A DNA stretch of 64,000 nt from Atlantibacter sp. RC6 (GTDB lineage: Bacteria; Pseudomonadota; Gammaproteobacteria; Enterobacterales; Enterobacteriaceae). Of this stretch, positions 1 through 8,647 are shown piece after piece. The DNA is taken from NCBI RefSeq assembly GCF_014193285.1, contig NZ_JACHZE010000006.1, forward strand, positions 240,165 through 304,164, given 5' to 3'. Position numbers and translations under genes: made by a program. The number at the start of each line of letters is the position of its first letter. The stretch's first letter is position 1. The notes under the pieces are model-generated. The model searched no databases and had not been told where the DNA came from. It saw nothing but the letters and a program-made list of their open reading frames with translations.

Positions 1-216
1 TATTTTATCCTGAGCAAATCTGCAAACCGCGTCGTATAGCGCGGCGACAGCATGTCCCGTTTCATTTGCCACTGCTGCTGAATGCCCTACACCGAAAAAA
101 TAACGTCCCCCTCTCCTCTTTCGCCTCAATTACTTTTGGCGGGCTTTGCGAGGGCCTTCGTTACTAAGGAAAGTTAAATACCGTTAAAGTAATGCTCCAT
201 GTTGCCGTTATGTTAT

Positions 217-292
217 ACACCTGCGTCCTGAACGCAGGATATCTAATAAAAAGACTAAGGGATTGACGCCCGCGCCCGTGCGGGCTTTTTTT
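217..292 (+). ncRNA. Candidate small RNA at left prophage end
   Basis: A 5' hairpin (CCTGCGT 220-226 pairing with ACGCAGG 232-238) is followed by an A-rich single-stranded linker (AATAAAAAGAC) and then a GC-rich hairpin with seven T residues. This hairpin, A/U-rich linker, rho-independent terminator layout is typical of Hfq-dependent sRNAs. An AT-rich TTATGTTATAC stretch at 208-218 could supply a -10 element, but no good -35 is visible. It does not match any enterobacterial sRNA I can recall. It could equally be the 3' end of a longer transcript entering from the left. Confidence 0.35.
268..292 (+). terminator. Rho-independent terminator
   Basis: GCCCGC (268-273) pairs with GCGGGC (280-285) around a 6-nt loop and is followed by seven T. 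The T run makes it a plus-strand terminator, stopping rightward transcription before it meets the leftward late operon. Confidence 0.8.
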
Positions 293-295
293 AAG

Positions 296-469
296 CTATT
301 CCCTGCCTTCAAGTGCTCGTTTAATAAACTCAAGCTTGGCTGTCTGCCGACGCATCTCAAGCAGGTGCAGCGCTTCGTACGCTTCAATGCCGACGAGGTT
401 TTGTTCCCCTAACGTATCCAAATCACGCTTCAGGAGCTCGATTTCATCATGAGTAATCAACGGTCGCAT
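296..469 (-). CDS. Small hypothetical phage protein, 57 aa
   Basis: Last gene of the leftward tail operon, 120 bp beyond the side tail fibre. The start at 469 is chosen because GGAGG stands directly before that ATG; an upstream in-frame extension to 535 lacks a ribosome site. The product is short, charged and predicted helical (EIELLKRDLDTL ... RRQTAKLEFIKRALEG), with no signal peptide or membrane segment. I do not recognise the family. By position it could be a tail-fibre accessory or a cargo gene at the prophage edge; function unknown. Confidence 0.6.
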   Translation of the reverse strand: MRPLITHDEIELLKRDLDTLGEQNLVGIEAYEALHLLEMRRQTAKLEFIKRALEGRE

Positions 470-588
470 AGTAGTCCCTCCGGTTAACAGCTTCAGGTAA
501 AGAGGCATGTTAATACGGATATCCGGCCTGATCACTTCACCTTTTCTGATATAAAAAGCGAATACTGAGGCAGGCGTAACGGGCTGTA

Positions 589-2448
589 TTAATTAGCGAT
601 GAGTTGATCCACTTTTTCTTTCAGTTCGTCCAGCTCCTGTCTGAGTGACGTAATTTCATCCAGTTGCGTCACATTTTGTTCATGTAGCCCCTGAACGGCA
701 GCCACCAGGTCAGAAATTATCGCGATGTGCGACAAATTGAGGATTGGCTCGTCAGGGTCTTCGCCACCAGCCTCGAATACATAGAGCGGATCGACTTTTT
801 CCAGTTCCTGCGCAATAAACCCACGGTCATGACGTCCGTCCCATTTCCAGTTAAATTCGCGGGGCTTTATGCTGAGAATGCGGGTCAGTCCACCGGCTTG
901 CGCATCCCGTGGATTGTCTTTAAGCCTGATGTCGCACACTGTGGGCAGTATCCCGCCGTTGGCCGTGTTAATCCCACCCGAGCCGTTCACAAAGTTCCAG
1001 TATTTTGTGTAGACCTGGCCGTCAGAGCTGACCAGCATCGGGCCGGATGCGTCAGCGGTACCGGCGCTGCCGATATACCCACCAAATGAGAAGCCCAGTG
1101 TGAACTGTGAACCTACGCCACCAGTTTTCTGAATGGTTGATGAAGCGACATGCGTAAAAAGCGGTAACGCTGCTGAATACTGAATGAAAGTGTTATACGG
1201 CGCGGTTTTGGTTTCGCCCTGGGCAGTGGATGGGGTGTTCACAATCTGCCCCAGCATCGTGCCGCCAGACTTACCTTCCAGGCTGTTCAGTCGTGCATCA
1301 TCTCCGGCAGCTACTGTCCCAGCTGCCGTCCCAACGTTACGGGTAGACGAGTTACCCAGGCCCAGGCCATTACGTGCGCTAGCCTGCGTTGTCCCCCCGG
1401 TTCCCCCGTTCGCGACGGGCACGGTATCGGTATTCGTAAAGACCTGTCGTATGCTGAAATTTCGTGAGCCTTTGGCACCCACTACTAATACCTTATAGAT
1501 TTTGTAGTTGGAATCTGTCGCAGTGTCCGGGATAACTTCAACGCTGAATCTTGTACCCCCAGATGATGAGCCATTTATCAGGACAAACACGCCTGTGCCA
1601 GTTGTATAACTGATGCCTGATGGCAAATTAACCATGTTCTCAACAGCTACGCGGTACATCTGCCCGGAAAGAGCATCAACTTGTTGCCAGTCAAAGGAGC
1701 TAAGTGTTGGTATTGCACTTAATCCAAGCCCCAAATCATTAAGCGTCTTTTTGCCCACCGGTTGCCAGTCACCCCAGGGGCCGTCCGTTCCGTTCCAAGA
1801 AGCCGTCAGGGAGCGCACATAGACATTACCGCTGCGGACCGTATAACGCTGGGTACCGCCGAACTGCCCACCGGCGAAAACCTCGAGCAGGCCGACAGCG
1901 TTAGCTTCAGGAAAATTATTTACCAGCTGGGCACCGGCTGACGTACCCATTCCCCATGAGCCGACAAAATTCTGAACTGGCCCGTAACTGTTCAGGTTTG
2001 GCGTTGCTGGCAACGCGCCACGCCACTGTTGCGAAGAACCAACCAGTGAGGCCATTTTCTGCCAGCCAGGCCCGGTTACAGCGGGCATGCCGGGGGTAAG
2101 CTGAACAGTAATATCCCCCGGTGCTGTATAGAAGTTTGTCCACACACCCTTTTCGGTCAGCAGTCCACGCAGTGCCTCGGTCGACTGTGCGACCAGTTCG
2201 GCGGTGACCTGGTTCATGGTCTTGCGCGGCACCGCCGCCCACGCCGCGCCGGTGGTAGTTGGCCCGGTGAACGCGCTGACCAGTGTGGCGGCCGTATTAC
2301 TGGTTACCGTATCAACCGGCAGTGTGTACAACACTCCGCCGATTGTCGCGGTGATGAAATCGCCCGGTTTTAAATCTGTGGTGAATACAGTGCTGGTACC
2401 AACAACCGCTGTTGAGTTGTTGGTAAGTTTAAGGGTTCCTGCAGACAT
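589..2448 (-). CDS. Side tail fibre with S74-type intramolecular chaperone
   Basis: 619 aa. The N-terminal ~100 residues (LTNNSTAVVGTSTVFTTDLKPGD) are the virion-binding domain seen in many lambdoid side fibres. The middle is Gly/Thr-rich shaft, including a GGTGGTTQASARNGLGLG segment. The C-terminus from about residue 505 is an S74 chaperone domain (DIRLKDN ... RGFIAQELEKVDP), which folds the fibre trimer and then cleaves itself off. It ends in a leucine-heptad coiled coil. The usual Ser before Asp in the cleavage motif is Cys here (see findings). AGGAG precedes the ATG. It recognises the host receptor. Confidence 0.9.
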   Translation of the reverse strand: MSAGTLKLTNNSTAVVGTSTVFTTDLKPGDFITATIGGVLYTLPVDTVTSNTAATLVSAFTGPTTTGAAWAAVPRKTMNQVTAELVAQSTEALRGLLTEKGVWTNFYTAPGDITVQLTPGMPAVTGPGWQKMASLVGSSQQWRGALPATPNLNSYGPVQNFVGSWGMGTSAGAQLVNNFPEANAVGLLEVFAGGQFGGTQRYTVRSGNVYVRSLTASWNGTDGPWGDWQPVGKKTLNDLGLGLSAIPTLSSFDWQQVDALSGQMYRVAVENMVNLPSGISYTTGTGVFVLINGSSSGGTRFSVEVIPDTATDSNYKIYKVLVVGAKGSRNFSIRQVFTNTDTVPVANGGTGGTTQASARNGLGLGNSSTRNVGTAAGTVAAGDDARLNSLEGKSGGTMLGQIVNTPSTAQGETKTAPYNTFIQYSAALPLFTHVASSTIQKTGGVGSQFTLGFSFGGYIGSAGTADASGPMLVSSDGQVYTKYWNFVNGSGGINTANGGILPTVCDIRLKDNPRDAQAGGLTRILSIKPREFNWKWDGRHDRGFIAQELEKVDPLYVFEAGGEDPDEPILNLSHIAIISDLVAAVQGLHEQNVTQLDEITSLRQELDELKEKVDQLIAN

Positions 2449-2470
2449 AATTTCTCCTGATTACAGGCGT

Positions 2471-2496
2471 AAAAAAACCCCGCCGGAGCGGGGTTT
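2471..2496 (-). terminator. Terminator after gene J
   Basis: AACCCCGC-CGGA-GCGGGGTT hairpin with seven A on the plus strand at 2471-2477, i.e. a U run for leftward transcripts. It lies between J and the side tail fibre, so the fibre depends on Q-type antitermination or partial readthrough. Confidence 0.8.
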
Positions 2497-2529
2497 GATT
2501 GAGTGGTACGTTATTTCAGTTGTGCATAG

Positions 2530-5500
2530 TTACGCTGTCTGAGAGAAAGCCCCAGAACCACGCAAAACCAGCATGGTAGGCGATTCGATTTTGTTACTCC
2601 CCGAAAGGCCTGCGATGTCTATCGCCTGAACTGTACAGTTAATAACACGATCCGTCGTTCGGATGCTGTGCATCACAGTTGTTGTTGTGTTCCCTGCCGC
2701 ATTGAGCTGCGGTCCAGAAACAACCAATGATCGTACACTACCGTTGATATTTATGGTTACGTTAGTGTTTGACGACACAGCTGACCCGCCCTGGGTACCA
2801 TTGAAGTGAGTGACAACAGCAAAAACAACGATCTGCTTTGATAAATTCGTCGTAGCACTGTCCACATACTGAAACGAGCGACTATTAGTTGCTGCCTGTC
2901 CGGTATCACTAAACACCATGCCGTTAGCCACGTCACCGATAAAACTGCTCGCTTCAACCACCCCGGTGAACCGCCCGTCAGTTGCATACACCGTTCCTGT
3001 GAACGAGCCGGCGCTGGCATAAACAGTCCCTTTAATGGTTACGCCGGTGAAATATGCAAACCCGTTTTTATTGACATGCCAGCCGACATTGCCTGTGCCG
3101 TCCCAGGTTGTTGACTGGATGTACTGGCCGATTTTTGCATTATCGATGCTGGCATTCTGGATAAACGCCGACCGCAAAAACACCTGGCCGTTAAACACGA
3201 AAAACGCGGCTTCATAACTACCCGGATCGCTGCCGGAATAAATACCAAACTGGTCAGCAGCAAAGACTGCAGTCGATTTATACCCTCCGCTGCCGTTTGG
3301 CTCGAGCGACATTCCAAAGCCGGTGTTATAGAGCTGCTCACCGCGCCGTACGCCAAGATTCAGCGTGTAAGAAACCTTCGCAGTACCGTTATCGGTAATA
3401 ACCGATGTCAGTTTCTGGTTAATGGCTGCCTGCTGGTTTCCGAACTGGGTAGATACCTGCGTCTGGTACTGCGCAAAGGCCTGTTCAGCTGAAGACTGTG
3501 CTTCCTGAATGGTCACAATAGAACTGTCCACATCATGGAACGATGCGGCCACTTCTAGCCGGTACTCGGCAAATGCCTCGTCTGCGGTCGCCTGAGCTGT
3601 CTTGACCTCCAGGATCTCAGCGGCGTTTTCGCCAAACTGCACGGCAACAAGCTCCTGGAACTGAGCAAAAGCCCTGTCCGCATCGGCAATGGTGATTTTC
3701 ACCTGCGATATTTCAGCACGGGCAGCACCGACTTGCTCATACTGGATCTGCGCACCCTCCACCTGAGCGAGCGTGCTCTGCATAGTTGCTTCGAGGCTGT
3801 AATCGATCCCGGCCTGCACATTTTTGAATGCCTCAGAATCGCGTACGGCTTCATCGATGTAATCGAGCATGCCCGGGATATCTGACGACGCCTGGCCTGA
3901 GGCCTCAACGAAACCGGAGACACCAAACGCGTTACGGGTACGCACGTACATGTAATACGTTGTGTCCGCTTTCAGTCCATGCAAATTCCACTGACTGGCG
4001 CGCCCGAGGAACTGCGTCTGGTCTTCGACAAGCGCGGAATTAACGACACGATGCTCACCGCCGTACCAGAATTCAAACGTGGTATCGGAGGTGGCGGTTA
4101 CGCGCATAACCGGGACGACATCTGCTGAGAAAATACCGGGTGTCCAGATAGCGGATGAAGGTGCCAGTGGCGCGCCGATAATCAGGTTTACCTGTGTTTC
4201 GGCACCCTTCATTCCGTTCTCGTTGCGGCCACGCACCCCGAGCATATAATTCCCGGCATTGAGTCCGTATAAGTCATAGCGAAACTGGTCGGTTTCATAC
4301 TGTGCTACAACCGCCCCGCTTTCGTTATAGACATACAGTTCGAACACCAGCTTTTTAGTTGTGGTGGCGGTTTCCCAGGTCGCCGTTACCTGCACGGTTT
4401 CGCTGTTGGTGTTAAGGATGCGAAGGTTCTCAATGTTCGGCACCCGGTAGCCGTTCAGGGTGTCGGTCGGCATTTCAAAAACCGCGCCCTCGTCCACGAT
4501 GGCCTGTTTGTTCGGGTCGTGCTGCCCCGCAGTGATGCTGTAAACCGAGTTATTTTCCGTTTCGGCAATGCTCAGAATGCGGAAAAGGCGGATCGATATT
4601 TCACTGATGGATATTGCAAACACAGTGCCGTCACGCACCCAGGCAGGAACGCTGCGCAGGGTAATGACGCGCCCGGACACGCTCAGGATGGGGTATTTCA
4701 AAAACTTTCCGCTGCTGCCCATAAGTGACATGTTGTCGCCTGGCGAAACCAGACTGGAAACATCGGCATCAACGGTTATGTTCGCGCCGGAGTGCGAAAC
4801 AATACGCCCGCCCAGCCGCGTACCGGCATAGTCGTTATCCATGATTTCCACGACATCGCCGGGCGTGAAGGCGATTGCATCCCGGGCCATCTGGAAAGTT
4901 AACCGACTACTCTCACGCTTTGCGGTTTCCAGCAGCCATTTCCCGGCTCGCCAGGCCTGCCCGCGTGAAGTGCAGCCGAACGCCTCCAGCGTTGTCTCGT
5001 TATAGTTCCCGCGCGCGATCATCGCATCATCGGAAACATACTCCTTTACCTGCTCCCAGCCGTTATCCGGATCGGTCCAGGACACCACCACCGCGTTGTA
5101 TTTTTCGGCCCGTTTAACTGAGCTGCGGCTGAATTTCCCGTCGACAACATTCGCATTGGTAATGGTGGCCACCGGGTCCTGAGGTGTATCCAGCATGACA
5201 GTGAGACGCAGGCCATCCCAGAGGGCTATGCCCCGGAACATCCCGGCGATTTTATCCAGGATATCGCGGGCGCTGGCCTGCTCGGTGATGTAGGCGTTCA
5301 GCGTCATACGCGGTTCTTTCCCACCGTAGCCGTCATTCACCGGCTGATCGCAATACTGTGAAAGGATATAAAGCGCACCGTCGTCGACATCGATATAGCC
5401 CGCGCGCCGGGCCAGGCCAAAGCGCGTATTTTTCACCAGTTCGCGAAAGAGCCATGCCGGGTTGTTCGTCCACGCTTTTTTGAATCCGCCAGTCCACAAC

Positions 5501-6282
5501 CCCGAATAGGTTCTGGTAATCGGGTCGTAGTTGTCAGGAATGTCCACAATCAGGCCACGCAGGTGATAGGTGCGGCTTGGGGTGTCCCTGTACTGGTCAC
5601 GATCAATCACTGCACCGGCAATAGCCGAAAACGGGTAGTTCAGGTTGTCGTCAGTAATCTGGCTGTAGCTGTTCCAGATAGTACCGTTGGACAGCAGGTC
5701 GCTGTTGCTGTCAGGCGTGATGCGGCGAACGCGGATATCGAAGGGTTTCGTTGCCGGTGCCTCGATGACGTGCGCCTCCAGATATTCGCCAGATATTTTA
5801 TTTGGCCCGATCGTAACGGTTTTCTGCAGTGTGAACGCGCCACCGGCAACGCGGGTTTCGATCACCATCGTCACAGAGGTGTTCTTCTGGTTCCCTTTCG
5901 TATCCTGCTCGACCAGGCCCGTCACACCGATATTCAGCCGCACGCGCGTGACGTCCTGATCGGTGATTGTGCGGACCAGTGGCGTGTTGAAAGTCACCTC
6001 GGTGTTAACGATGCTGGTCGCCTCGATGGCGGAAAAGCCGTTAATCGGGCTCTGGAATTCCGAGCCGGGGCGCCAAGCAACGCTCACGCCGTTCACGCTG
6101 ACGTTGCCGGCAGAATCGGTGATGGGCGTTTTATTCAGCATGAAAGAAGAAAGATACGACTGGTCAACCGGTCCGTAAATCGGACCTTCACTGATGAGAT
6201 CCAGCACGCGGTAAAACTGTTTTGATTTGAGGTTATCGTCGAGAAGTTTGGGAGTCGATGCCTTGCCGCCGCCTGATGACAT
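2530..6282 (-). CDS. J: Tail tip / host specificity protein J
   Basis: 1250 aa, longer than lambda J (about 1130). It forms the central tail fibre and hub. The N-terminus GGGKASTPKLLDDNLKSKQ and the following hub region match the J family (phage tail protein, fibronectin-type region around residues 640-860). Residues ~900-1010 carry alanine/glutamine-rich heptads (AFAQFQELVAVQFG, AFAEYRLEVAASF, AFAQYQTQVSTQF), a threefold repeated coiled-coil segment, followed by a DUF1983-like C-terminal part that normally contacts the receptor. It lies directly after tail assembly gene I. Host receptor identity cannot be read from the sequence. Confidence 0.94.
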   Translation of the reverse strand: MSSGGGKASTPKLLDDNLKSKQFYRVLDLISEGPIYGPVDQSYLSSFMLNKTPITDSAGNVSVNGVSVAWRPGSEFQSPINGFSAIEATSIVNTEVTFNTPLVRTITDQDVTRVRLNIGVTGLVEQDTKGNQKNTSVTMVIETRVAGGAFTLQKTVTIGPNKISGEYLEAHVIEAPATKPFDIRVRRITPDSNSDLLSNGTIWNSYSQITDDNLNYPFSAIAGAVIDRDQYRDTPSRTYHLRGLIVDIPDNYDPITRTYSGLWTGGFKKAWTNNPAWLFRELVKNTRFGLARRAGYIDVDDGALYILSQYCDQPVNDGYGGKEPRMTLNAYITEQASARDILDKIAGMFRGIALWDGLRLTVMLDTPQDPVATITNANVVDGKFSRSSVKRAEKYNAVVVSWTDPDNGWEQVKEYVSDDAMIARGNYNETTLEAFGCTSRGQAWRAGKWLLETAKRESSRLTFQMARDAIAFTPGDVVEIMDNDYAGTRLGGRIVSHSGANITVDADVSSLVSPGDNMSLMGSSGKFLKYPILSVSGRVITLRSVPAWVRDGTVFAISISEISIRLFRILSIAETENNSVYSITAGQHDPNKQAIVDEGAVFEMPTDTLNGYRVPNIENLRILNTNSETVQVTATWETATTTKKLVFELYVYNESGAVVAQYETDQFRYDLYGLNAGNYMLGVRGRNENGMKGAETQVNLIIGAPLAPSSAIWTPGIFSADVVPVMRVTATSDTTFEFWYGGEHRVVNSALVEDQTQFLGRASQWNLHGLKADTTYYMYVRTRNAFGVSGFVEASGQASSDIPGMLDYIDEAVRDSEAFKNVQAGIDYSLEATMQSTLAQVEGAQIQYEQVGAARAEISQVKITIADADRAFAQFQELVAVQFGENAAEILEVKTAQATADEAFAEYRLEVAASFHDVDSSIVTIQEAQSSAEQAFAQYQTQVSTQFGNQQAAINQKLTSVITDNGTAKVSYTLNLGVRRGEQLYNTGFGMSLEPNGSGGYKSTAVFAADQFGIYSGSDPGSYEAAFFVFNGQVFLRSAFIQNASIDNAKIGQYIQSTTWDGTGNVGWHVNKNGFAYFTGVTIKGTVYASAGSFTGTVYATDGRFTGVVEASSFIGDVANGMVFSDTGQAATNSRSFQYVDSATTNLSKQIVVFAVVTHFNGTQGGSAVSSNTNVTININGSVRSLVVSGPQLNAAGNTTTTVMHSIRTTDRVINCTVQAIDIAGLSGSNKIESPTMLVLRGSGAFSQTA

Positions 6283-6291
6283 ATTTCCGCC

Positions 6292-6819
6292 TTAGCTTAT
6301 TGATTCTGTCCAGTCCTGGTTGTTTGTGGTGTCGATACCAAGGGAAATGACGTTAGAGCCCACCACCATCTCCCCGAGCAGGATCGGCACAGGCCGCCCC
6401 TGCCCGGCGCGGTTCTCCGCACTGGTGAAAGAGTTGTTTGTGATGGTGTTGTTTTCCGCCGCCTCGGCTGAGGTTTTAGTTTTCATGTTGCGGGACATGT
6501 AAACGCTGTAGGCAATGGAGGCAACGCTTACCGCCACTGCGATCCACGCGGCGGCGGCTGCGGTAATTGCCCCCTCCACCACCGGCACAAACAGCACGCT
6601 TGAACCAGCATCCAGACGCCTGTCCAGATGCCAGCGCATCGAATCGGCGGCAACGTCTTCGCCCGCCACGCGGATGCGCACCCGTGATTTGAGAAAGTCT
6701 TTTTTGAATTCCGGGCACTGGGCCAGCAGCAGGCGCAGCCCCTGCGCGGGGGTATCAACGTTTAATGTGACCTGGCGAAAATGTCGGCGGAAATGCCCCG
6801 CAAATCTAAAGATGAGCAC
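6292..6819 (-). CDS. I: Tail assembly protein I
   Basis: 175 aa, lambda gpI family (tail tip assembly). The N-terminal ubiquitin-like half (TLNVDTPAQGLRLLLAQCPEF) and a hydrophobic Ala/Val-rich segment at about residues 85-110 (AITAAAAAWIAVAVSVASIAYSVYMS) are characteristic. It overlaps the end of gene K by about 58 bp and ends 10 bp before J, the usual K-I-J order. It is required to build the tail tip but, by analogy with lambda, is not thought to remain in the virion. Confidence 0.9.
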   Translation of the reverse strand: MLIFRFAGHFRRHFRQVTLNVDTPAQGLRLLLAQCPEFKKDFLKSRVRIRVAGEDVAADSMRWHLDRRLDAGSSVLFVPVVEGAITAAAAAWIAVAVSVASIAYSVYMSRNMKTKTSAEAAENNTITNNSFTSAENRAGQGRPVPILLGEMVVGSNVISLGIDTTNNQDWTESIS

Positions 6820-7481
6820 CGGTGATGCCTCCAGATGGAATGGGCTTGTTTCACGTAAGCCATGCGGAAGGGTTCACGCCTGCTGAGGTGCCCGGCGTGG
6901 TCGTGATGAAGCACCATGTTATCGTCCAGCAGGATCATCGCATGGCACGGGTCGGCACCCGGGAACGGCTGACGGATAATCACATCACCGGGCCGGGCCT
7001 CGCTGGGGGGAATCTGATGAAACCCGTTCGCCGACAGGTTCTTCAGGTAGAGATTCTCCCCGCGCAGCCACCAACCTTCGGTCCTTTTGAAGTCCGGAAG
7101 GTCGATGCCGCACAGATGATACGCATCGCGAAACAGCGTGTAGCAGTCTGTCACACCATGCTCAAACCGGCGGCCAAGCAGATGCGCTACCGGGCGGAAC
7201 TTTCGCAGCTCGCCGTTACACGCCAGCCACCAGGGCAGGCCTGTCATAACCTGCATGGCGCGGTCAGCACCTGACAGCACAGGTACCGGCTGCGGGTGCG
7301 AGTGAAAGACAGCCGTGACCTCCCCCGCCTCCTCTGCTGCCAGCCAGTCAGCGTCGCTGATGCGGAAATGGTGAGCCGGATCGGGATGTACGTTACGGCA
7401 TGGGTACACGCGGGTGTCGTCGATAATCAGCGCGCACACTTCATCCTGCGACGAGGCCGCATACTCGAGTAATTCCTGCAT
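6762..7481 (-). CDS. K: Tail tip assembly protein K (JAMM + NlpC/P60)
   Basis: 239 aa from the ATG at 7481, which overlaps the L stop (TGATG). The N-terminal half is a Mov34/JAMM metalloprotease-like domain, with His-x-His then Ser-Gly-Ala-Asp (FHSHPQ ... LSGAD). The C-terminal half is an NlpC/P60 cysteine peptidase fold, with the Cys in GVTDCYTLFRDAY and a His in PCHAMILLDD. Phage K proteins use these activities in tail tip maturation and possibly cell wall passage. Both catalytic sets look intact. Confidence 0.9.
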   Translation of the reverse strand: MQELLEYAASSQDEVCALIIDDTRVYPCRNVHPDPAHHFRISDADWLAAEEAGEVTAVFHSHPQPVPVLSGADRAMQVMTGLPWWLACNGELRKFRPVAHLLGRRFEHGVTDCYTLFRDAYHLCGIDLPDFKRTEGWWLRGENLYLKNLSANGFHQIPPSEARPGDVIIRQPFPGADPCHAMILLDDNMVLHHDHAGHLSRREPFRMAYVKQAHSIWRHHRCSSLDLRGISADIFARSH

Positions 7482-8185
7482 CAGGAAACCTTTTGAGAGC
7501 CGGGGAAACTGCTGATTGGCATGGGGTACGGTCGCGGGTACCGGAAGCGGCAACCTGTGCGGCGGTGAGAGCATTTATCCAGCGCCGGGTTGCTGGTCGG
7601 GTTGTCCCGTTCATCAGCGACCGGCGGCCCGTCGTAGTTGCAGCCGGTACCGCGATAAACCCACTGGCACACATCCGCCAGGATAGTCCGCGCCGGGATA
7701 ATGGCGTTGTCGCAGTCCACCGGCGTTGCGAGAGAATAAGTCACCTGCTCTGACGTCTCTTCGGTCATCTCCTCGACAACGTAACGGGATACCGCCTCCA
7801 TGGTGGGATCGGCATCCGGGTTACCGTTGGGAAAGTTAACCGCGTCCAGATACTTCACCGGCACCTGGCGACGGGTGATCACCACGCCCAGCAGATCGTC
7901 GAAATCATGGTTTAACCCAAAAATCATACCTGTGACGTTCGCTACTGCCATGGCCGGGCGCGCATAAGTACCCTCGTTCCGGCTTTCGAAGCCTTCGATG
8001 GCGATCGGGTAAGCGGGATAGGCGTTACCGCGCCAGATAACGTTGTTGTAAAAGCCGTTGGTACCGGAGTGAAAGCGTTCCAGGTTCCCGCCGTAAGGCC
8101 GGAGGTCGAGTTCAAACAGATCGATAAAAGCGCCAACTCCGGCGTCGACGCTTTCGATAATTAGCTCTGGTGGAATGTCGCGCAC
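7481..8185 (-). CDS. L: Minor tail protein L (Fe-S tail tip protein)
   Basis: 234 aa, close to lambda L (232). The start is the GTG at 8185: GGAG stands 6 nt upstream, whereas the longer frame begins inside the hairpin of a terminator. Lambda gpL binds a [4Fe-4S] cluster through C-terminal cysteines; here Cys residues occur in VDCDN, ADVCQW, GTGCNYD, DKCSHRR and TGCRFR, consistent with cluster binding (inference by family). It overlaps K. A terminator and two small genes separate it from M, its usual neighbour. Confidence 0.9.
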   Translation of the reverse strand: MRDIPPELIIESVDAGVGAFIDLFELDLRPYGGNLERFHSGTNGFYNNVIWRGNAYPAYPIAIEGFESRNEGTYARPAMAVANVTGMIFGLNHDFDDLLGVVITRRQVPVKYLDAVNFPNGNPDADPTMEAVSRYVVEEMTEETSEQVTYSLATPVDCDNAIIPARTILADVCQWVYRGTGCNYDGPPVADERDNPTSNPALDKCSHRRTGCRFRYPRPYPMPISSFPGSQKVS

Positions 8186-8198
8186 GAAAATCTCCCAT

Positions 8199-8221
8199 AA
8201 AAAAGCCACCCGGAGGTGGCT
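8199..8221 (-). terminator. Terminator between small cargo genes and L
   Basis: AGCCACC (8204-8210), loop CGGA, GGTGGCT (8215-8221), with six A on the plus strand, so it acts on leftward transcripts. It sits immediately before the L ribosome site. Confidence 0.8.
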
Positions 8222-8296
8222 ACTGTTCGAATATCAGGATGTTAAAAAGTGCTAACTGTAGTTAGGCTGGAATTTCCATATTAAAAAGGAGGTTTT

Positions 8297-8473
8297 ATGT
8301 CCGGACTGGTAAATCCTAAAGACTCACCTGAAGAATCGGCATATGCATTGTTGATTGAACTGGTCAGGGCGCAGAGAGTACCCGTTTATTCAGGCGGGAA
8401 TATTACTGCTTTGCTATCCATATATGACCAGGCGGTACAACATTTCAAAAAAGAAGATGAAGAGAGAAATTAA
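8297..8473 (+). CDS. Small plus-strand cargo (moron) protein, 58 aa
   Basis: A 58-codon frame on the strand opposite to the tail operon, preceded by a near-perfect AAGGAGG 4 nt before the ATG. The product begins MSGLVNPKDSPEESAYALLIELVRAQR and ends in acidic, charged HFKKEDEERN; it is probably a soluble helical protein. It converges on and overlaps the stop of the minus-strand gene at 8470. Strand, strong ribosome site and insertion between tail genes M and L fit a lysogen-expressed moron. Family and function are not recognised. Confidence 0.7.
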   Translation: MSGLVNPKDSPEESAYALLIELVRAQRVPVYSGGNITALLSIYDQAVQHFKKEDEERN

Positions 8474-8637
8474 TTTTCATCACACAGTTTAATGAAACTC
8501 TCACGAACGGATTCGGCAATTTCCCTGGCTTTATCCGTTCGTTTTCGTTCATCCCATGTCACCATTCCTTCAAGCTCCCGGGAAAGAGTTTTCGCCGCCT
8601 CTTCGATCAAACATTCCGGCAATTCTGCAAATTTCAT
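8470..8637 (-). CDS. Small hypothetical phage protein, 55 aa
   Basis: The start at 8637 (AAGGAA upstream) is 11 bp after the stop of tail gene M, so it is co-transcribed with the tail operon. The 55-aa product is predicted all-helical and charged (FAELPECLIEEAAKTLSRELEGM ... KAREIAESVRESFIKLCDEN). Its last 4 bp overlap the end of the convergent plus-strand gene at 8473. It is followed, beyond that gene, by the terminator at 8199-8221. I do not recognise a family. Confidence 0.6.
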   Translation of the reverse strand: MKFAELPECLIEEAAKTLSRELEGMVTWDERKRTDKAREIAESVRESFIKLCDEN

Positions 8638-8647
8638 AACTATTTCC

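Noticed and set aside
1..300. attL direct repeat shared with 49620-49822
   Set aside because: Only a 7-bp match (ATAACGT) was found by eye, too short to be meaningful.
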